A stretch of 64,000 nt of DNA from Eulemur rufifrons. Taxonomy: Eukaryota > Chordata > Mammalia > Primates > Lemuridae. The notes beneath the pieces were generated by a model that was not told the DNA's origin, did no database searches, and was given only the letters and a program-made list of their open reading frames with translations. Shown here piece by piece: positions 1-11,232 of this stretch. The stretch's first letter is position 1. Each line of letters begins with the position of its first letter. The position numbers were made by a program, and so were the translations under genes. The DNA lies in assembly GCF_041146395.1 (NCBI RefSeq), contig NC_090996.1, positions 31,148,738 to 31,212,737 on the forward strand, read 5' to 3'.

Positions 1-129
1 GGGCATGCACGGGAAGAAAACCCACATATAATCTTCACCCGCATAGTGTTTACAGGCTGTTGGGGACACTGGTCATGAATCACATCATTACATCAAAAGA
101 CGCAAAACTGAAGTTAGGATAGAAGCTAG

Positions 130-375
130 AAATGAAGGTTATAAAGTGATACAGTAAAGATGCTTAACCAAATCAGTGGGATCAAGGAAGTTTTCCTTGA
201 GGAAGCAACAAGGGAACTGGTTGAAAAGCATACATGAGCGTCAACCAGACAAAGAAAAGAGAAAAGGAAGTCCGGGTGTGGAGGAGACCATGGCAGGACT
301 TCTGCAGTGAGAATAGAAGCAGCTGGGGCGGCAGGTACTCACCTGGCCCTACATCCAGTATCCTTAGGGCTCCTG
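130..375 (+). repeat. Unassigned low-copy repeat, copy A
   Basis: This stretch aligns by eye with 5128-5385 in the same orientation. The best-matching core is near 178-283: both copies carry GGGATCAA, then AAGTTTTCCTTGAG, AACTGG, CATGA and GAGAAAAGGAAGTCC in the same order and spacing. The match weakens downstream but still includes ATCATGGCA/CCATGGCA and ATATCCTTAG/GTATCCTTAG. I do not recognise it as MIR, L1 or a known DNA transposon. A reverse-oriented, worn L2 end is the main alternative, because antisense L2 has a similar TTCCTTGAGGA motif. Confidence 0.5.
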
Positions 376-1220
376 GAACCCAAGATTTCTCCCCTCTCCC
401 TCGATGAGGGCCCCTCTTTCACAAACCAGGGCACATGACCCAGCAAGCACATTTAGAGGGACGTCAGCAAATGTGATTCTAAAAAGAGACTGGCTTAGAA
501 AAGCCATGCCACAGGACCCACACCAGGTGGAAGAGAGGTGGGAGCAGTCGAGTGCAGGGGACAGTGCCTGGGCGTGCCGCCCTGTCCAGACCGTCACAGT
601 GGATTCACTCTCATAAATTTAGCTCAACAGGTCAACTGAGGATGGGATCTATTTTCTTAAGAATCAGGAATAGACAAAACAGGCACAACAAGGAGGGCCA
701 AAGAGCCTACAAAACAAACAAACAAACAAACAAAAAAAAAAAAAACTGGGGGTCAGAGAGACTTAAAATCCTCCAGGGAAGGTCCCTGTTCCAACGCAGA
801 CAACTGAAGCAGGTAGTAAAAAAATCCTTCTTCCTGGACCTTTTCATTCCACATTTGCAATTTTCTTACATTCCTGACTCTCCCTATCCCCAGGGCATAC
901 AAATCACAGCACACAACCCGGCCTTGGAATCTGTCCTCCCTTAAGCACACACGTATTCTTATAAATGGAAAGAAAATGGTCTCGTTGCGTACTATTGAGC
1001 AAAACAAATCTCTAAATGGATTGTCAGTTCTTATAACCACTAATTCCTCTATAAAGAGACAGCATATTGATTCTTTTCATCAAAAGTTGCCAAACTTGTA
1101 AATTCACAACCCAGCGTGCAGCCCAGAGATGATCTATTGTTGGGTGATGATGCAAAACGTGGCGCCTTGTTCTTGCGCCATCTTTACGACGGACGGATAT
1201 ATTTTCGGGGTATTTTCTCA
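376..1220. other. Unique noncoding DNA with (CAAA)n tract
   Basis: I see no recognisable gene or interspersed repeat here. A (CAAA)n run grading into poly-A lies at about 711-745. The short ORFs on both strands have no features of real proteins. Confidence 0.5.
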
Positions 1221-1221
1221 T

Positions 1222-1350
1222 TAAATCTTTACAATTCTGTGAAGATGTTCTGCTTCCCAGATGAGATGAGCAAGGCTCTCAGAGGTTAGGAGCCGGGAAG
1301 AAGGCCCCAGCAGGCTGGAACTTAAACCCAAGTCTTTGGACTCCTAGTAC
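1222..1350 (-). repeat. MIR SINE fragment (reverse)
   Basis: It reads as a worn reverse MIR: TTAAATCTTTACAA, then CCCAGATGAGATGAGCAAGGC, a CTCAGAGGTTA box and CCCAAGTCTTTGGACTCC, in the order expected of an antisense MIR core. Confidence 0.55.
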
Positions 1351-1435
1351 AAACATAGCAAAGAGGCTGGAGTCTGGAAGTGACACGGACTCCCATCAAG
1401 TCCTGTTTCTGGGAACGCATTCTCTCTAAGGCTAT

Positions 1436-1600
1436 GGTAAAACTTCTCAACTTTTCTGAGTCCCTATTTTCTTATTTGGAAAATGCAGTGGAATCATGGA
1501 CCTAGCAGGGTGGCATAAAGATTATATGCTTATAAAGCATTTAGCTTAATAGCCAGAACATTCTATATATGCAATAAATTATAACCATCAATATTACTAC
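1436..1600 (+). repeat. MIR SINE fragment
   Basis: It follows the MIR order of a worn 'cctcagtttcctcatctgtaaaatgg' box, a GGATTAAATG-like stretch, then AGCCAGAACATT and CAATAAATTA at the 3' end. Confidence 0.6.
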
Positions 1601-2035
1601 TGGTGTCATTGTTGAATTATATTAATATCGTGGCCTACCCAAACCTGCTGTCGTGCCTATTGAAAACTCTGGCCAGACCATCCTCTGAATTTCTCTCTAG
1701 CGCTGCAACATATTTTGATGACAATTCTGCCCATTATCTTTTTAAGCAGTGTTTTGCCTCACTCCAGGATTTGGCTGAAGCAAGCCATTGTCTAAGGAGC
1801 TTCCAGAGAGGTTCACAAGATTAAGCAATGGTATCTTTGACCACGGAGTCCAGAACAAAGATCAAGAAACAAGATTTAAGGGAATAAATTATATCCCAAT
1901 CGACATCTCATTACACAGTTAGATCGCCTTTTAATTCATCAAAGAATAGTGCTGCATTGAACACATTACATATCATTACCTGTCCAGTTCATTTTGGCTT
2001 TTCAGAGAATTTGCATCCCAGTTTAAAAGCTGTAT
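1601..2035. other. Unique noncoding DNA
   Basis: No repeat or gene is recognisable. The 73-codon ORF beginning near 1603 has no features of a known protein and looks like chance. Confidence 0.5.
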
Positions 2036-2585
2036 TTTTAAGCACCTATTCTGTAACAGACAATGAACTAAGCTCTATACAAATACTCCTTGACTTATGA
2101 TGGGGTTATGCCCCAATAAACCCATTGTAAGTTGAAAACATCCCAAGTCAAAAATGCATTTAATATACCTAACCTACTGGACATCATAGCTTAGCCTAGC
2201 CTACCTTAAACATGCTCAGAACACTCACGTTAGACTACAGTTGGGCAAAATCATCTAACACAAAGACTATTTTATAATAAAGTGTTGAATATCTCATGTA
2301 ATTTATTGAATACCGTACCAAATGTGAAAAAATGGAGTGGTTTCACATCATCAGAAAGTCAAAAAAAAAAAAGCGTAAGTCAAACCACTGTAAGTTGGGG
2401 ACTGTCTGTACATGAATTATCCCATTTGTCCTCCTTAAAGCCATCTGTTGGTGAGGATTATTACCTTCCTTTTACAGCTGAGGGGACTTAAGCTTAGGGG
2501 GAGTGAAACAAGGTAGATGATGAAATTTTAAACTCAGATTTGTTGGATTCCAAAACCTATGTTGCGCCCACTTCACTCTACGGTT
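2036..2585 (-). repeat. MIR SINE (reverse), split by a Tigger insertion
   Basis: The left part (2036-2079) is the start of a reverse MIR: AAGCACCTATTCTGTAACAGAC followed by AAGCTCT. The right part (2409-2585) resumes with ATGAATTATCCCATTTGTCCTCCTTAA, a TTTTACAGCTGAGGGGACTTAAG box and the CTCAGATTTGTTGGATTCCAAAACC end. The two halves join cleanly if the intervening 329 bases are removed. Confidence 0.75.
2080..2408. mobile_element. Tigger-group (Tc1/mariner) nonautonomous element
   Basis: The ends are imperfect inverted repeats that read as 'ctccttgacttatgatgggg' on the left and 'gtaagttggggactgtctg' on the right. TA dinucleotides flank both ends, as expected of a Tc1/mariner target duplication. 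The interior contains the TTAGCCTAGCCTACCTTAAAC and ACAGTTGGGCAAAATCATCTAACAC words I know from Tigger-derived mammalian elements. It has no transposase ORF. Confidence 0.8.
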
Positions 2586-3727
2586 CTTGAATTACACCCC
2601 AACAATAATTACGGTTATACAGTGCTTGTCAGCTTAAAATTGTTTTCACATATCTCATTGCTACTTGTATTCAGAATCTAAACAGTGTCTGAATTCTCCC
2701 AGAAAGAGGTGCAATTTTTGTCTGAGGATGTTCCCTAACACATCGTGGACACCTAGGGCCGTATCCCACCTACCATGTGTGTCCATACCACTTGCCAAGA
2801 GCAACAGGGTTAATCTCTTCTAGCTCCATGCAACCTGGGATCATTTGCCTGCTGTTTTGATTTTGAAAATATCACCCTCCTAACAAGATAAACACTGATT
2901 ATGTATACATAATCTTCATCAAAGGCAACAAAAACAATATTTTGGTTGCTTTTGAATAAAAGAGACCAGAAAAAAAGGATATTGTGCTTCATTTTGTTTG
3001 TTTGCTTTCTTCTCTTTTTTTCCCCCCATGATACCTAAAGAACAAGCTAGCTCTTCAGCTCTGGGATGCTTTCACCCTTGCAACAATGGCATAAAACTGT
3101 GGCAAAAATAAAAAAAACAAAGCGAGCACAGAAACAAAGCTCATGAAATTAGGACATTAAAACAATCAAGGAATTCCAGAGACCTCCTAAGCTAAGGAAA
3201 TAACAAATAAGTGTAAACATTGTTCAACAGGAGAGATTATGGACCGAGAGTTCCTCAAACAGAGATTTTTTTAAAAAGCTTATCAGACTTTCTTATTGAA
3301 GAAAATAGGATAATAACTTCTCAGGAGATCAGTACAGCCAAATAACTTTCTAATCCCGATGCAGCAAAGCCTAACATGCCCTAGGCTTCCTTTAGCATCC
3401 AGAAGACGAGGGCACTGCTGTCCGGGGGGTTGTGGGGAGGCCTGGCATTGATGGATGGCTTGTACCATGATGGCTTGCAGCTGCCACAGACACCACTCCT
3501 AATGGTACCCCGGACTGAAGACCCTGAAATATCAACCTTCTTCCTAACAGTTTCCACGGTGTTTGACTATATATTCAAAGAGCCTCTCTCAAGGTGTGCA
3601 TTTATTTCACAGTCTGGAATCAACGTGCCACTCTTTTCTTGCCAGCAAATGTGCAATCTTGATAGGAAAGGAGACCAAGGGAGATGCACTCCCAACAGCT
3701 GTTGTAGAACTAGGCATCTCGAAGACG
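2586..3727. other. Unique noncoding DNA
   Basis: I see no gene and no repeat I can name. The overlapping 100-102-codon ORFs near 3430-3865 run into the MIR downstream and look like chance reading frames. Confidence 0.45.
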
Positions 3728-3739
3728 GGAACATCTGAA

Positions 3740-3990
3740 GGGACACCATGCCCGTATGACACAGAATCTGAAGGCCTCAACTCTGGAATTCTAGATTCCA
3801 GACCCTCTGTTTATCAGCCGTGTGAAATCAGGCCAATGTCTGGGCCTCACTTTTCTTACCTATAAAAGGGACAATAGTAGAACATGCCTCCTAGGATTAT
3901 GACTAATTCTAGACTGATTTAGCAAGACAATGCATGCTAGGTGCTTTGCACAATGCCTGGTGTATGGCAAGCATTCAAAAAACTGTCCAT
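3740..3990 (+). repeat. MIR SINE
   Basis: It matches the full MIR order: a worn tRNA-like head, 'cagccgtgtgaaatcaggccaatgtctgggcctcacttttcttacctataaaagggacaata', a CTCCTAGGATTATGA core, and the tail TAGGTGCTTTGCACAATGCCTGG followed by GGCAAGCATTCAAA. Confidence 0.8.
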
Positions 3991-4670
3991 TTCTATTTGC
4001 TTCTTTGACTCCCCATATTTTTTCAGTTCTATGACCACCTCCTTCCATTCTTATCTATATTGCTTTTATCAGTCTACAACATGGACCACTGAACGTTAAA
4101 ATAATGACCCGAGAAGTCAAAACCACATTGGTTACATTGCCTTGAAATTGAGAGTCATTCACCAGCCTTTGATTGAGACATCATAAGCGATGACCAATGT
4201 GTGGGCACCACAGCCCTGCCACTGAACACTATGAGATGTGGTCCATTCCCAACCAACAATTTTACAGAACTCAGAGCAAATCCATCGCAAGGGAGAAGTG
4301 GAGACTATGCTTACTGAATGATAATACATGCCTCTCTGTTCATATCCCAAACTCCCTTGGTCAATGAGTGACCCCTGGGCTGCTAAAACCCACCATGCAG
4401 AAAGGATACCTGTAGTGTGTGTTGGTGTGCCTGGCAGGGTAAATGGTATTTGGTTGCCAAGTTCAGCATAGTGGAGATCTTGTAGGAGAAATCATGAGTG
4501 ATGGGTTTATTTTTAATGAATGGATTAGTTGCTTAGTGATGAATCTATATTTCATGAATGACAGATTAGTTGAGCAAACATATTTTGAGCAAAGATTAGG
4601 GCAGGTACTATCCTAAGTCCTCTTTGTGGGACTCTGTGGGAGACAGGGAAGTCAGTTCTAAACTTGAGGG
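3991..4670. other. Unique noncoding DNA
   Basis: No gene or nameable repeat is visible. Composition is unremarkable. Confidence 0.4.
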
Positions 4671-4671
4671 A

Positions 4672-4797
4672 GTATAAAAATGACCTGGGAATCTGATAAA
4701 ATGAAGATTCCCCAGCTCCAGGACCTAATGACCTTGACTCAAGTGATCTAGGGTGAGACAGGCAGCTACATTTTAAAAGCATCCTTGATATATTTGT
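4672..4797 (+). mobile_element. MER20-like hAT-Charlie fragment
   Basis: The order ACCTGGGAATCTGATAAAATG, CAGATTCCCCAG-like, a middle section and a closing CATTTTAAAAGCATCC resembles MER20 and related hAT-Charlie elements, which read 'cacctgggaa..ttgttaaaatgcagattc..'. It is worn and the terminal repeats are not clear. Confidence 0.35.
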
Positions 4798-4929
4798 TAA
4801 GGGTGATCTAAGATCTACATGTTGAGCAATTTTGCTTTAGGAAACCAAGGAGAGAGAGAATCCAGCTGCTTTGAAACACAAGAGAGTCAGCCCCTGTGCC
4901 CACACAGAGACCCTCAGTGAGAGGTGGTG

Positions 4930-5095
4930 GTGTGGTGTGAGGCAGAGCACCCTGGCCTGGGCTTTGGCAGATTCCAATCCTGACTCTCTCCAAACTCACT
5001 TTGTGGTTTTGGACAAGTGACGTGGCCCTCTGGGCTTTGGTTTCCTCATCTACAAAAGGAAAGACATGATCCTAAAGGTCTCTTTCCACAAGAAT
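4930..5095 (+). repeat. MIR SINE
   Basis: It carries GGCAGAGCACCCTGG, ATTCCAATCCTGACTCT, then TTTGTGGTTTTGGACAAGTGACG and TTTGGTTTCCTCATCTACAAAAGG, the diagnostic MIR core in order. Confidence 0.8.
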
Positions 5096-5127
5096 GTTGG
5101 TGGATTTGATGGAGAGATCCCTGTTGA

Positions 5128-5385
5128 ATTGGGTACAATTCTGCAAAGGTGCTGCAGAGGTGCTTGACCAAGTTCCTGGGATCAAGAAAGTTTTCCTTGA
5201 GAAAGGGACAAGGCAACTGGTTCCAAAGCACACATGACTTTAACTAGGTTAAGAAGGGAGAAAAGGAAGTCCAAATGGAAAGAAAAATCATGGCAAAGCT
5301 TGTGAGAAGGGCAGAACACAGGGTTGGAAGGTGCCCACTTGGTTCTCCACCAGATAACCTGATATCCTTAGCATTCTTGGGACCA
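5128..5385 (+). repeat. Unassigned low-copy repeat, copy B
   Basis: This is the partner of the stretch at 130-375. It has the same order of GGGATCAAGAAAG, TTTTCCTTGAG, ACAAGG, CAACTGG, CACATGA and GAGAAAAGGAAGTCC blocks, then a diverged downstream half ending near GATATCCTTAGCATTC. Similarity begins upstream at the GCAGAGGTGCTTGACCAAG block, which corresponds to CAGTAAAGATGCTTAACCAAA in copy A. Confidence 0.5.
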
Positions 5386-5689
5386 GAACTCAACATGCCT
5401 CATAATGCCTTGTCTGGGGTGTGGCAAGACTTCAGAAGCTCAAAGTCTGACACATACCGTAACTCCCCACACACCAACCCACCTGCTGAGGTCTCACCTA
5501 CCAGTTGCATCTTTCTCTAGAAATGAAAACCAGATACAGGTTTTGAAATCAAGCTTCAAAGCCCAACTGTGATGACCCCCCTATCAACTATTCTCCATCT
5601 CACCTAATAACAATTGCCTTGCAAATTTCTCCTAGGACTTCTGAAAGGTGATTCTGGCTTTTCCCACTGTCCTCTGTTTGAGGTTTGTC

Positions 5690-6402
5690 CATTATTGTCC
5701 ATGACACCCCCAACCCAAGCCTCAACCTCTCCACCCCAGAGTCATCTTCTCACCTGCACTGGGTCTCTGCAGCTCTGCCTGGTGTTCTTCCATAGCGTGG
5801 CTGTAATTTCTGACGCCTTCCATCTCAGGACCACTGTAGTCCAAACCACCATCACCCCCTGGTTTGGACTCCTGGACGGTCCTAACCGCTGTCCTGGTTT
5901 CCTCTCCTGGGTCCCGTTAGTCACTGTCCCACACAGCCAGTGGTCGTCTTTGTGAAATGCAAATCTCTGCAATTCACATAAAACACATGTTCCTTTCGCT
6001 GGTTAACTGAAGCCTAGATGACCTGGCCTTTGCCCATTTCTCAGACCTTCCTTGTCCCACGCTCCCATTTTCTGGGAATCTTTTCATCCCTCAAAACTCC
6101 AAAGACCCTCCCCTCTTAGGGCATTTTCCTAGAATGTTTCTCCTCTCTGTCTTGGGTTGATTCATCATTGCGAATGCAGCTTCAATTTCACCTCTTCGGA
6201 AGACCCACCGCTCTCTATTTTAATGATCTGACTTGCACCTGTCACTACCCATTTATTTACTTATTTACACAGTTATTTATTGCCTGGCTCCCCTCAACTA
6301 GGAGGTAGGCTCCACGAGAGCAGCATTTTGCTCCTACTGTTTACCAACAAATCCGCGGTGGCTGAGCGGAGTCAGCATTCAATAAATATTTGTGGAGTGA
6401 AT
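5690..6402 (+). repeat. L2 LINE 3' end
   Basis: It follows the L2 ORF2 end and 3' UTR: AGGACCACTGTAGTCCAAACCACC, CACACAGCCAGTGGTCGTCTTTGTGAAATGCAAATC, TAGATGACCTGGCC, then 'ttatttacttatttacacagttatttattgcc' and the tail GTAGGCTCCACGAGAGCAG ... CAATAAATATTTGTGGAGTGAATGAG. The reading frame is broken, so this is a dead copy. Confidence 0.85.
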
Positions 6403-6544
6403 GAGAAAACCATCCTGACTTACTCAAGCCTTTCTAATTCCAGGTTGTGAGGACAGCAGAGTCTTACTCATCTTCTTTTCTCTCCACTGATTCCAAAGCT
6501 GGCATGGCCCGCAAAGTCGTTCACGCCACGGCCCCTCTCCCTCC

Positions 6545-6645
6545 CATCTCGTTTATTCTCCCCTGGGAAAAATGAAGCCCAGGTAGATAAATGATGCTGC
6601 CCAAGGTGCCACAGCCAGGGAGTAGCAGAGATGTCGTTCAAATTC
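6545..6645 (-). repeat. MIR SINE fragment (reverse)
   Basis: The order AAAAATGAAGCCCAGGTAG, TGCTGCCCAAGGTGCCACAGCCAGG, GTAGCAGAGATG and TCAAATTCAGTC is the antisense MIR core. Confidence 0.7.
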
Positions 6646-8115
6646 AGTCATGTCTGATATTGAAACACACAAGGACATGCAGCTCTTCATTCTCAGCTCT
6701 AAGTCTAAATCCAGGAACCCAAATAACAGAAGAGCCATGTTTTCACAATGTCCACATACACAGATGCCTGTAGTGCTTAAGCCATAATTTCCTTGTTTTT
6801 GTTTTTCACATTGAAGTTTTTAACAGGAACACCCGAATGCCTTCCCCCTTTATTCCTGCTCTTCCTATATAGATACATTTTGCTCACTATTTGTATCGAT
6901 GTTTCTCTTACTTGGGTGATATAACACACTTTGTAAGCTGTTGTTTGGATATAAGTATCTTTTGAATAAGAGTTTAACGTACGGAATGAAAACACAATGC
7001 AATTCTAAATTACTGTCAAGTATAACTCTTACATTTCTTTATCATGAAGGGGTCATACCCTCTGCCCTCAACTATGAAACGGTTTTCAGCAGGAGAATGG
7101 GAAATGGGGAATAATGAGGCCACTGTATCAGACAAAGTATTTACGGATGCTCACAGGAAACTCAAAAGATGAAATATCAGTTCACCAATTCAGTTGGCAA
7201 CTTAGCCCTGGCTAGTGTAAAAATCAGATAATTCTAGAAATTATTTCAGCATCAGGAGTCCATGACTCTAAACACTTAAAATAACGCCACTTCCACATTT
7301 GTCACCAGCGTGGCTTTCTCTGCTGAGCAGTCTGATTCAGTCCGGGCAGAGAAGCTACACTCTCTTATAAAACGCATGCCGGTGATGTTGCATTTTTTAA
7401 ATGAGAATTTTCAGTTCTAGAACTAAGAGCAGAACAAGACCCTGGACCAAGAACACGTGCTAGAATCAGAGAGAAAGTTACCTAACGATAGCTCTCCCGA
7501 GATCAACTTGAATGCTGTATATTTTTTTCTTTAGATGCCAAAGAAACTTCTCTATTCCTTAGACATTTTCCAGCCTTGCTCACCATGTGTCAAGTCTAAT
7601 GAACAGAGCATTGGCTTGAAGTCCCTTCTTTTCTCCTCAGCGTGGAACCTTTTACAGGGAGATGTCTAAAGACAAATATCTAAACTAAACTTACTCGATT
7701 TAGGCAGCTTACAGCTCCCTGACTTAATTGCATTACACGTCTATAAGTAGGGAGCAATTTGCTCTGAAGTGGCACTTAGGCACTATTCCCCTTGGCTTCT
7801 CCAGGAAGCACTTGGGCTAAATTTCTATTTAATGTATGCTGGCTTTGGAACCTAAGTACAAATAGCGGGATGTGTATTAACGTTTTAATTATGTAGCCAT
7901 CCTCCATTAGAAAATGAATCCGGGATGGACACAGACTTTAATTCCTTTAAACTATGAAAAACACTTTTCTCACCATCTCTTGCATTCATCAGTTTCCCAA
8001 AATGTGTACCTACACCAGCTTCCAGCAAGAAGACAGAATCAATCTACCGAGTTACACTGTTTCCTCTGCCACACTATCATTGTAACGTCGTCAGTATTTA
8101 ATACATGCTAACAAG
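6646..8115. other. Unique AT-rich noncoding DNA
   Basis: This is nearly 1.5 kb with no repeat I can recognise and no credible ORF. The part from about 7680 to 8115 (CTTAATTGCATTACACG and similar words) leads into the homeodomain-like cluster. Confidence 0.45.
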
Positions 8116-8215
8116 AAGCCGAGCGCTTTCATTTAATTAAAGTCATATATCATTTTTAATAATTAGTCATAATTAAGGTGAATGATTAGCTAGAAAAGAT
8201 ATGAAAAATATACAT
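8116..8215. promoter_or_regulatory. Candidate regulatory element rich in TAATTA-type sites
   Basis: Within 80 bases there are TTTAATTAAAG, TTTTTAATAATTAGTC, CATAATTAAGG and AATGATTAGC, a dense set of homeodomain core words in otherwise non-repetitive DNA. That pattern is common in mammalian developmental enhancers but also arises in AT-rich DNA. No activity can be shown from sequence alone. Confidence 0.25.
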
Positions 8216-8600
8216 TCTGGATAAAGCTTAAAGTCACATTTTTTAAGAAGTCCAAAATAAACTCTTGGGCTATGTGTAGCTTTAAGTATGATATAATTTA
8301 TGAAACAAAATAAATCTAGGGTGTTCAAATATTTAGTGGAACTGAGAATAATGAGTCGAGATAGGATTAGTTTAATTAGTTTACTGAAATGGAGTTCTTC
8401 ATAGTGGCTAAGTGTGATATATTGGCTTTTGTCACTTGAAATAAAAAAGAGGTAATTAGTCCCTACTCAGATATATTGTTTTCTCAGAATAGGTTGGATT
8501 TTATTTTCGGCGCTAATCCAGAACCAACTTCCAATTGCTTTATAAATGCTACAAGAAAAGATCATCCGTCATGCAACTAAAGAACCCAATGGCTTGAAAG

Positions 8601-8820
8601 CAGGATTCTCAAAGGGGGGACATTGTGATCCCCCCAGAGGACATGTGGCTGTGTCTGGAGACATTTCAGGTCATCACAGTGGCAGGGGGATGACCACAAT
8701 GGGGATCTAGCAGACAGAGGCCACAGAGGCTCCTCTACTCCCGACAAAGTAGTCGACAGCCCTCACAATAGAGAATTACCCAGCCCACAGTGTCCACACA
8801 GCCAGGGTTGAGAAATCCTG
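8601..8820 (+). mobile_element. MER5A hAT-Charlie element
   Basis: It begins CAGGATTCTCAAAGG, carries GGACATGTGGCTGTGTCTGGAGACATTTCAGG, then CAGAGGCCACAGAGGCTCC, and ends GGTTGAGAAATCCTG, the inverted terminal repeat. This is the known MER5A structure of about 190-220 bases, without coding sequence. Confidence 0.8.
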
Positions 8821-9019
8821 ATATAAATAGTCAATACAGCATATAAATGTCCATGCCAGTCATTGCAGGGGAAGTGTGCACACTGTTTATAACTTGCAAA
8901 TCCAAACCCACATTGTGGTACATCTGCATTTCTCCTACTAAATATAATGGACATATAAAAAAATAAAAACACCCCCCAAAATAATGTGTAACAGTGAGAA
9001 AAAAAGGAGGTTGATGCCA

Positions 9020-9250
9020 ACACCACATCCCCTATTTATGGTATATTCATGTAATAAAACACTGTGAAGTTGTTAAAAAAAAAAAAAGACCAAAAAAATG
9101 ATGTAGTCTATATATTTTATATCACTGATATAAATTTCAGAAATGAAGAATAGGAGTGATGTTTACATATTTAAAGATTTTTAATTTTAAATATGGATTT
9201 TTTTCTAATTGCTTATCGTATTGTATGTCTTCTCACACAATTTATATGCA
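9020..9250 (+). repeat. L1M 3' end fragment
   Basis: TTTATGGTATATTCATGTAATAAAACACTGTGAAGTTGTTAAAAAA followed by GATGTAGTCTATATA matches the 3' part of old L1M elements, which read 'tatggtatattcatacaatggaatactatgcagctgttaaaaa..gatctatatg'. Confidence 0.65.
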
Positions 9251-10020
9251 TGACTTACATAATCAAGCAATAGCATGTGCCGAAAAGGAGAAGGGGTAGG
9301 AGAGGACAGAGGGAAAGTCAGGGCCGTAGAAATGTCCACGAGCATTTGGGTTTGAGAAAAGCAACTTCAGCCCCTTGGATGGGAGCCCTGAGATGAGAGC
9401 CCCATGCAAGGAGTTGAATGTGGGGGTTTAGGCAGCTAGAGTTGCCTGTGTCTGTTCACTCCTCTGCAAAGGCAGAACGCCGGGCTTGCTTGAAGCATGA
9501 CATCCCAAACGTATCCAAGAACTATGACCTACGGTCTAAATGCTCAAATAGAGAAAATACCCAGAAAGCATTTCATGTAAGACAGATCACTGGACATACC
9601 TAACTGTCTATTTTTACTGAGAAGTCTGGAAATTCAAAACCCCACTTTCAAAACACCGTTCTTTCTATTTTCCTCTTCACACTTTAGCGAGAACATTTGT
9701 AAAGCTCATGATTCTTGAAAATCACTAACATCTTGCAGAAGACGGTTGACAAGAGGGAGGAGAACCCTGCTTCCATGAAATTTCTTGTTGGGAATTTTAA
9801 GTTTTATTATTATTATTTTTCTCATTTTCTCCCAGAGAATATTCTAGCTGTGGCTACACAGTAACTGAACACTAAGATGAAAAACAAAACAATTTAGGGA
9901 AATGTCTGGGTGTTTGTTCTAGCAAAGAAAAAACATTTGGATGAACAATGGTGTGAGCTGAAGCTGCTGTATTTGAATTGAAAGCAGACCAGGGTTTGGA
10001 AACAGTGGGGTTTTTTTTTG
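9251..10020. other. Unique noncoding DNA
   Basis: No gene and no repeat I can name. A 61-codon ORF near 9418 has no supporting features. Confidence 0.4.
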
Positions 10021-10029
10021 TTTTTTTAA

Positions 10030-10412
10030 TACATGTGTCTATCAATAGGGGATCTGGTTAAACAAATTACAGTGCATAGAAATATGATTACTGGGCAGGT
10101 GTTATTAAGATTGAAGCAGATAATTTAAATGTGCCAACATTGAAAAGTTTACACATTTTTTAAAGTGGTGACAGAAAGTTATGGAATATTATATTAATGT
10201 CTATGTTCTACATGCATATATTTTGAATGTGTGCAGCAAATATCTAAAAAGATATGTACTAACAATTATTAAATGATGTGGGAGGAAGAAGGAGAGGAAG
10301 GGAGGGAGGAGAGATTTATTTTTATTTTATAAAATTCTACGTGGTGAATACAGTTATTATTTTTTTAAACTCAGAGCATTTGTTACTTTAAAAACATACC
10401 ATGATATATTTC
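10030..10412 (+). repeat. L1M 3' end fragment
   Basis: It starts TCTATCAATAGGGGATCTGGTTAAACAAATTACAGTGCATAGAAATATG, an old L1 ORF2/3' UTR signature. It proceeds through a purine-rich block (10281-10312) to a T-rich end with CATTTGTTACTTTAAAAAC. Confidence 0.7.
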
Positions 10413-11070
10413 AGATATAAAAAAAAATATAGAGAGAAAAACACAAACATATTCATGTGGACATTACTGAGCTTAAGTAATAAAACATCTTGATGTGGCT
10501 GAGACCCTTGTCTGAAACCCCCTTGAAATGTACTCTTCTACAGCTCTACAGCGGCCAGTATTCTGAATTCTGAATTTTCTTTTTTGTCTGTATTTGTTTA
10601 CCACATAGGTATGCATGTTTCAACAGCAGAGAGAACTAAAACTATTTCATGCTTTAACATTTTGTGTAAATTGTATTTTCTATCTTGCATTCTTTACCCT
10701 AGAGCATACCGGCATTTGTCTTATATAGCTCTAATTCATTCATGAGTTTTATATATTCCATTGCATACGAGTATTCTATTTTCTTATTCTTTCCAATTAG
10801 GCTCTTCCAAAAATTTTTTTTTGCTTGATCAGCTATTACTTTTATTATTTTAAAACAGCCTAAAAATAAGATACATTTTGATACATTTTAGATAGGAAAA
10901 GGTAAGTTACAGTTACCACTGAAGCTCTTTAGTTTTATAGTGAAATAAAAAAGCTAAACTTCATTCAGTCTCAGTTCCTCAGTTCTTTTTCTCTTCCAAA
11001 CACTCCCCTTAATTCTAAGGACAAAGAGAGCTTACTACTGCCACCACTATCTATTATCAACAATAACAAC
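10413..11070. other. Unassigned AT-rich DNA, possibly an old L1 remnant
   Basis: Phrases such as TTATATATTCCATTGCATACGAGTATTCTATT (10746-10778) recall antisense old L1 sequence, but the similarity is too poor for a firm call. No credible ORF is present. Confidence 0.3.
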
Positions 11071-11074
11071 AACA

Positions 11075-11232
11075 ATGGCTACATTTACTGAATGCTTTTG
11101 ATGGGCTAGGACCATGCTGCATGCTCCACTTCTATGTGATAAGAACTATTCATGTTTTCACTTCATAGATGGGGCAACTGGACTTAGAGAGTAAATACCC
11201 AGCTCTCAGTCCACCAGATTCTAAATGTTGGT
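11075..11232 (-). repeat. MIR SINE (reverse)
   Basis: ACATTTACTGAATGCTTTTGATGGGC, then TTTCACTTCATAGATGGGGCAACTGGACTTAGAGAG and a TCAGTCCACCAGATTCTAA end give the antisense MIR order. Confidence 0.7.
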
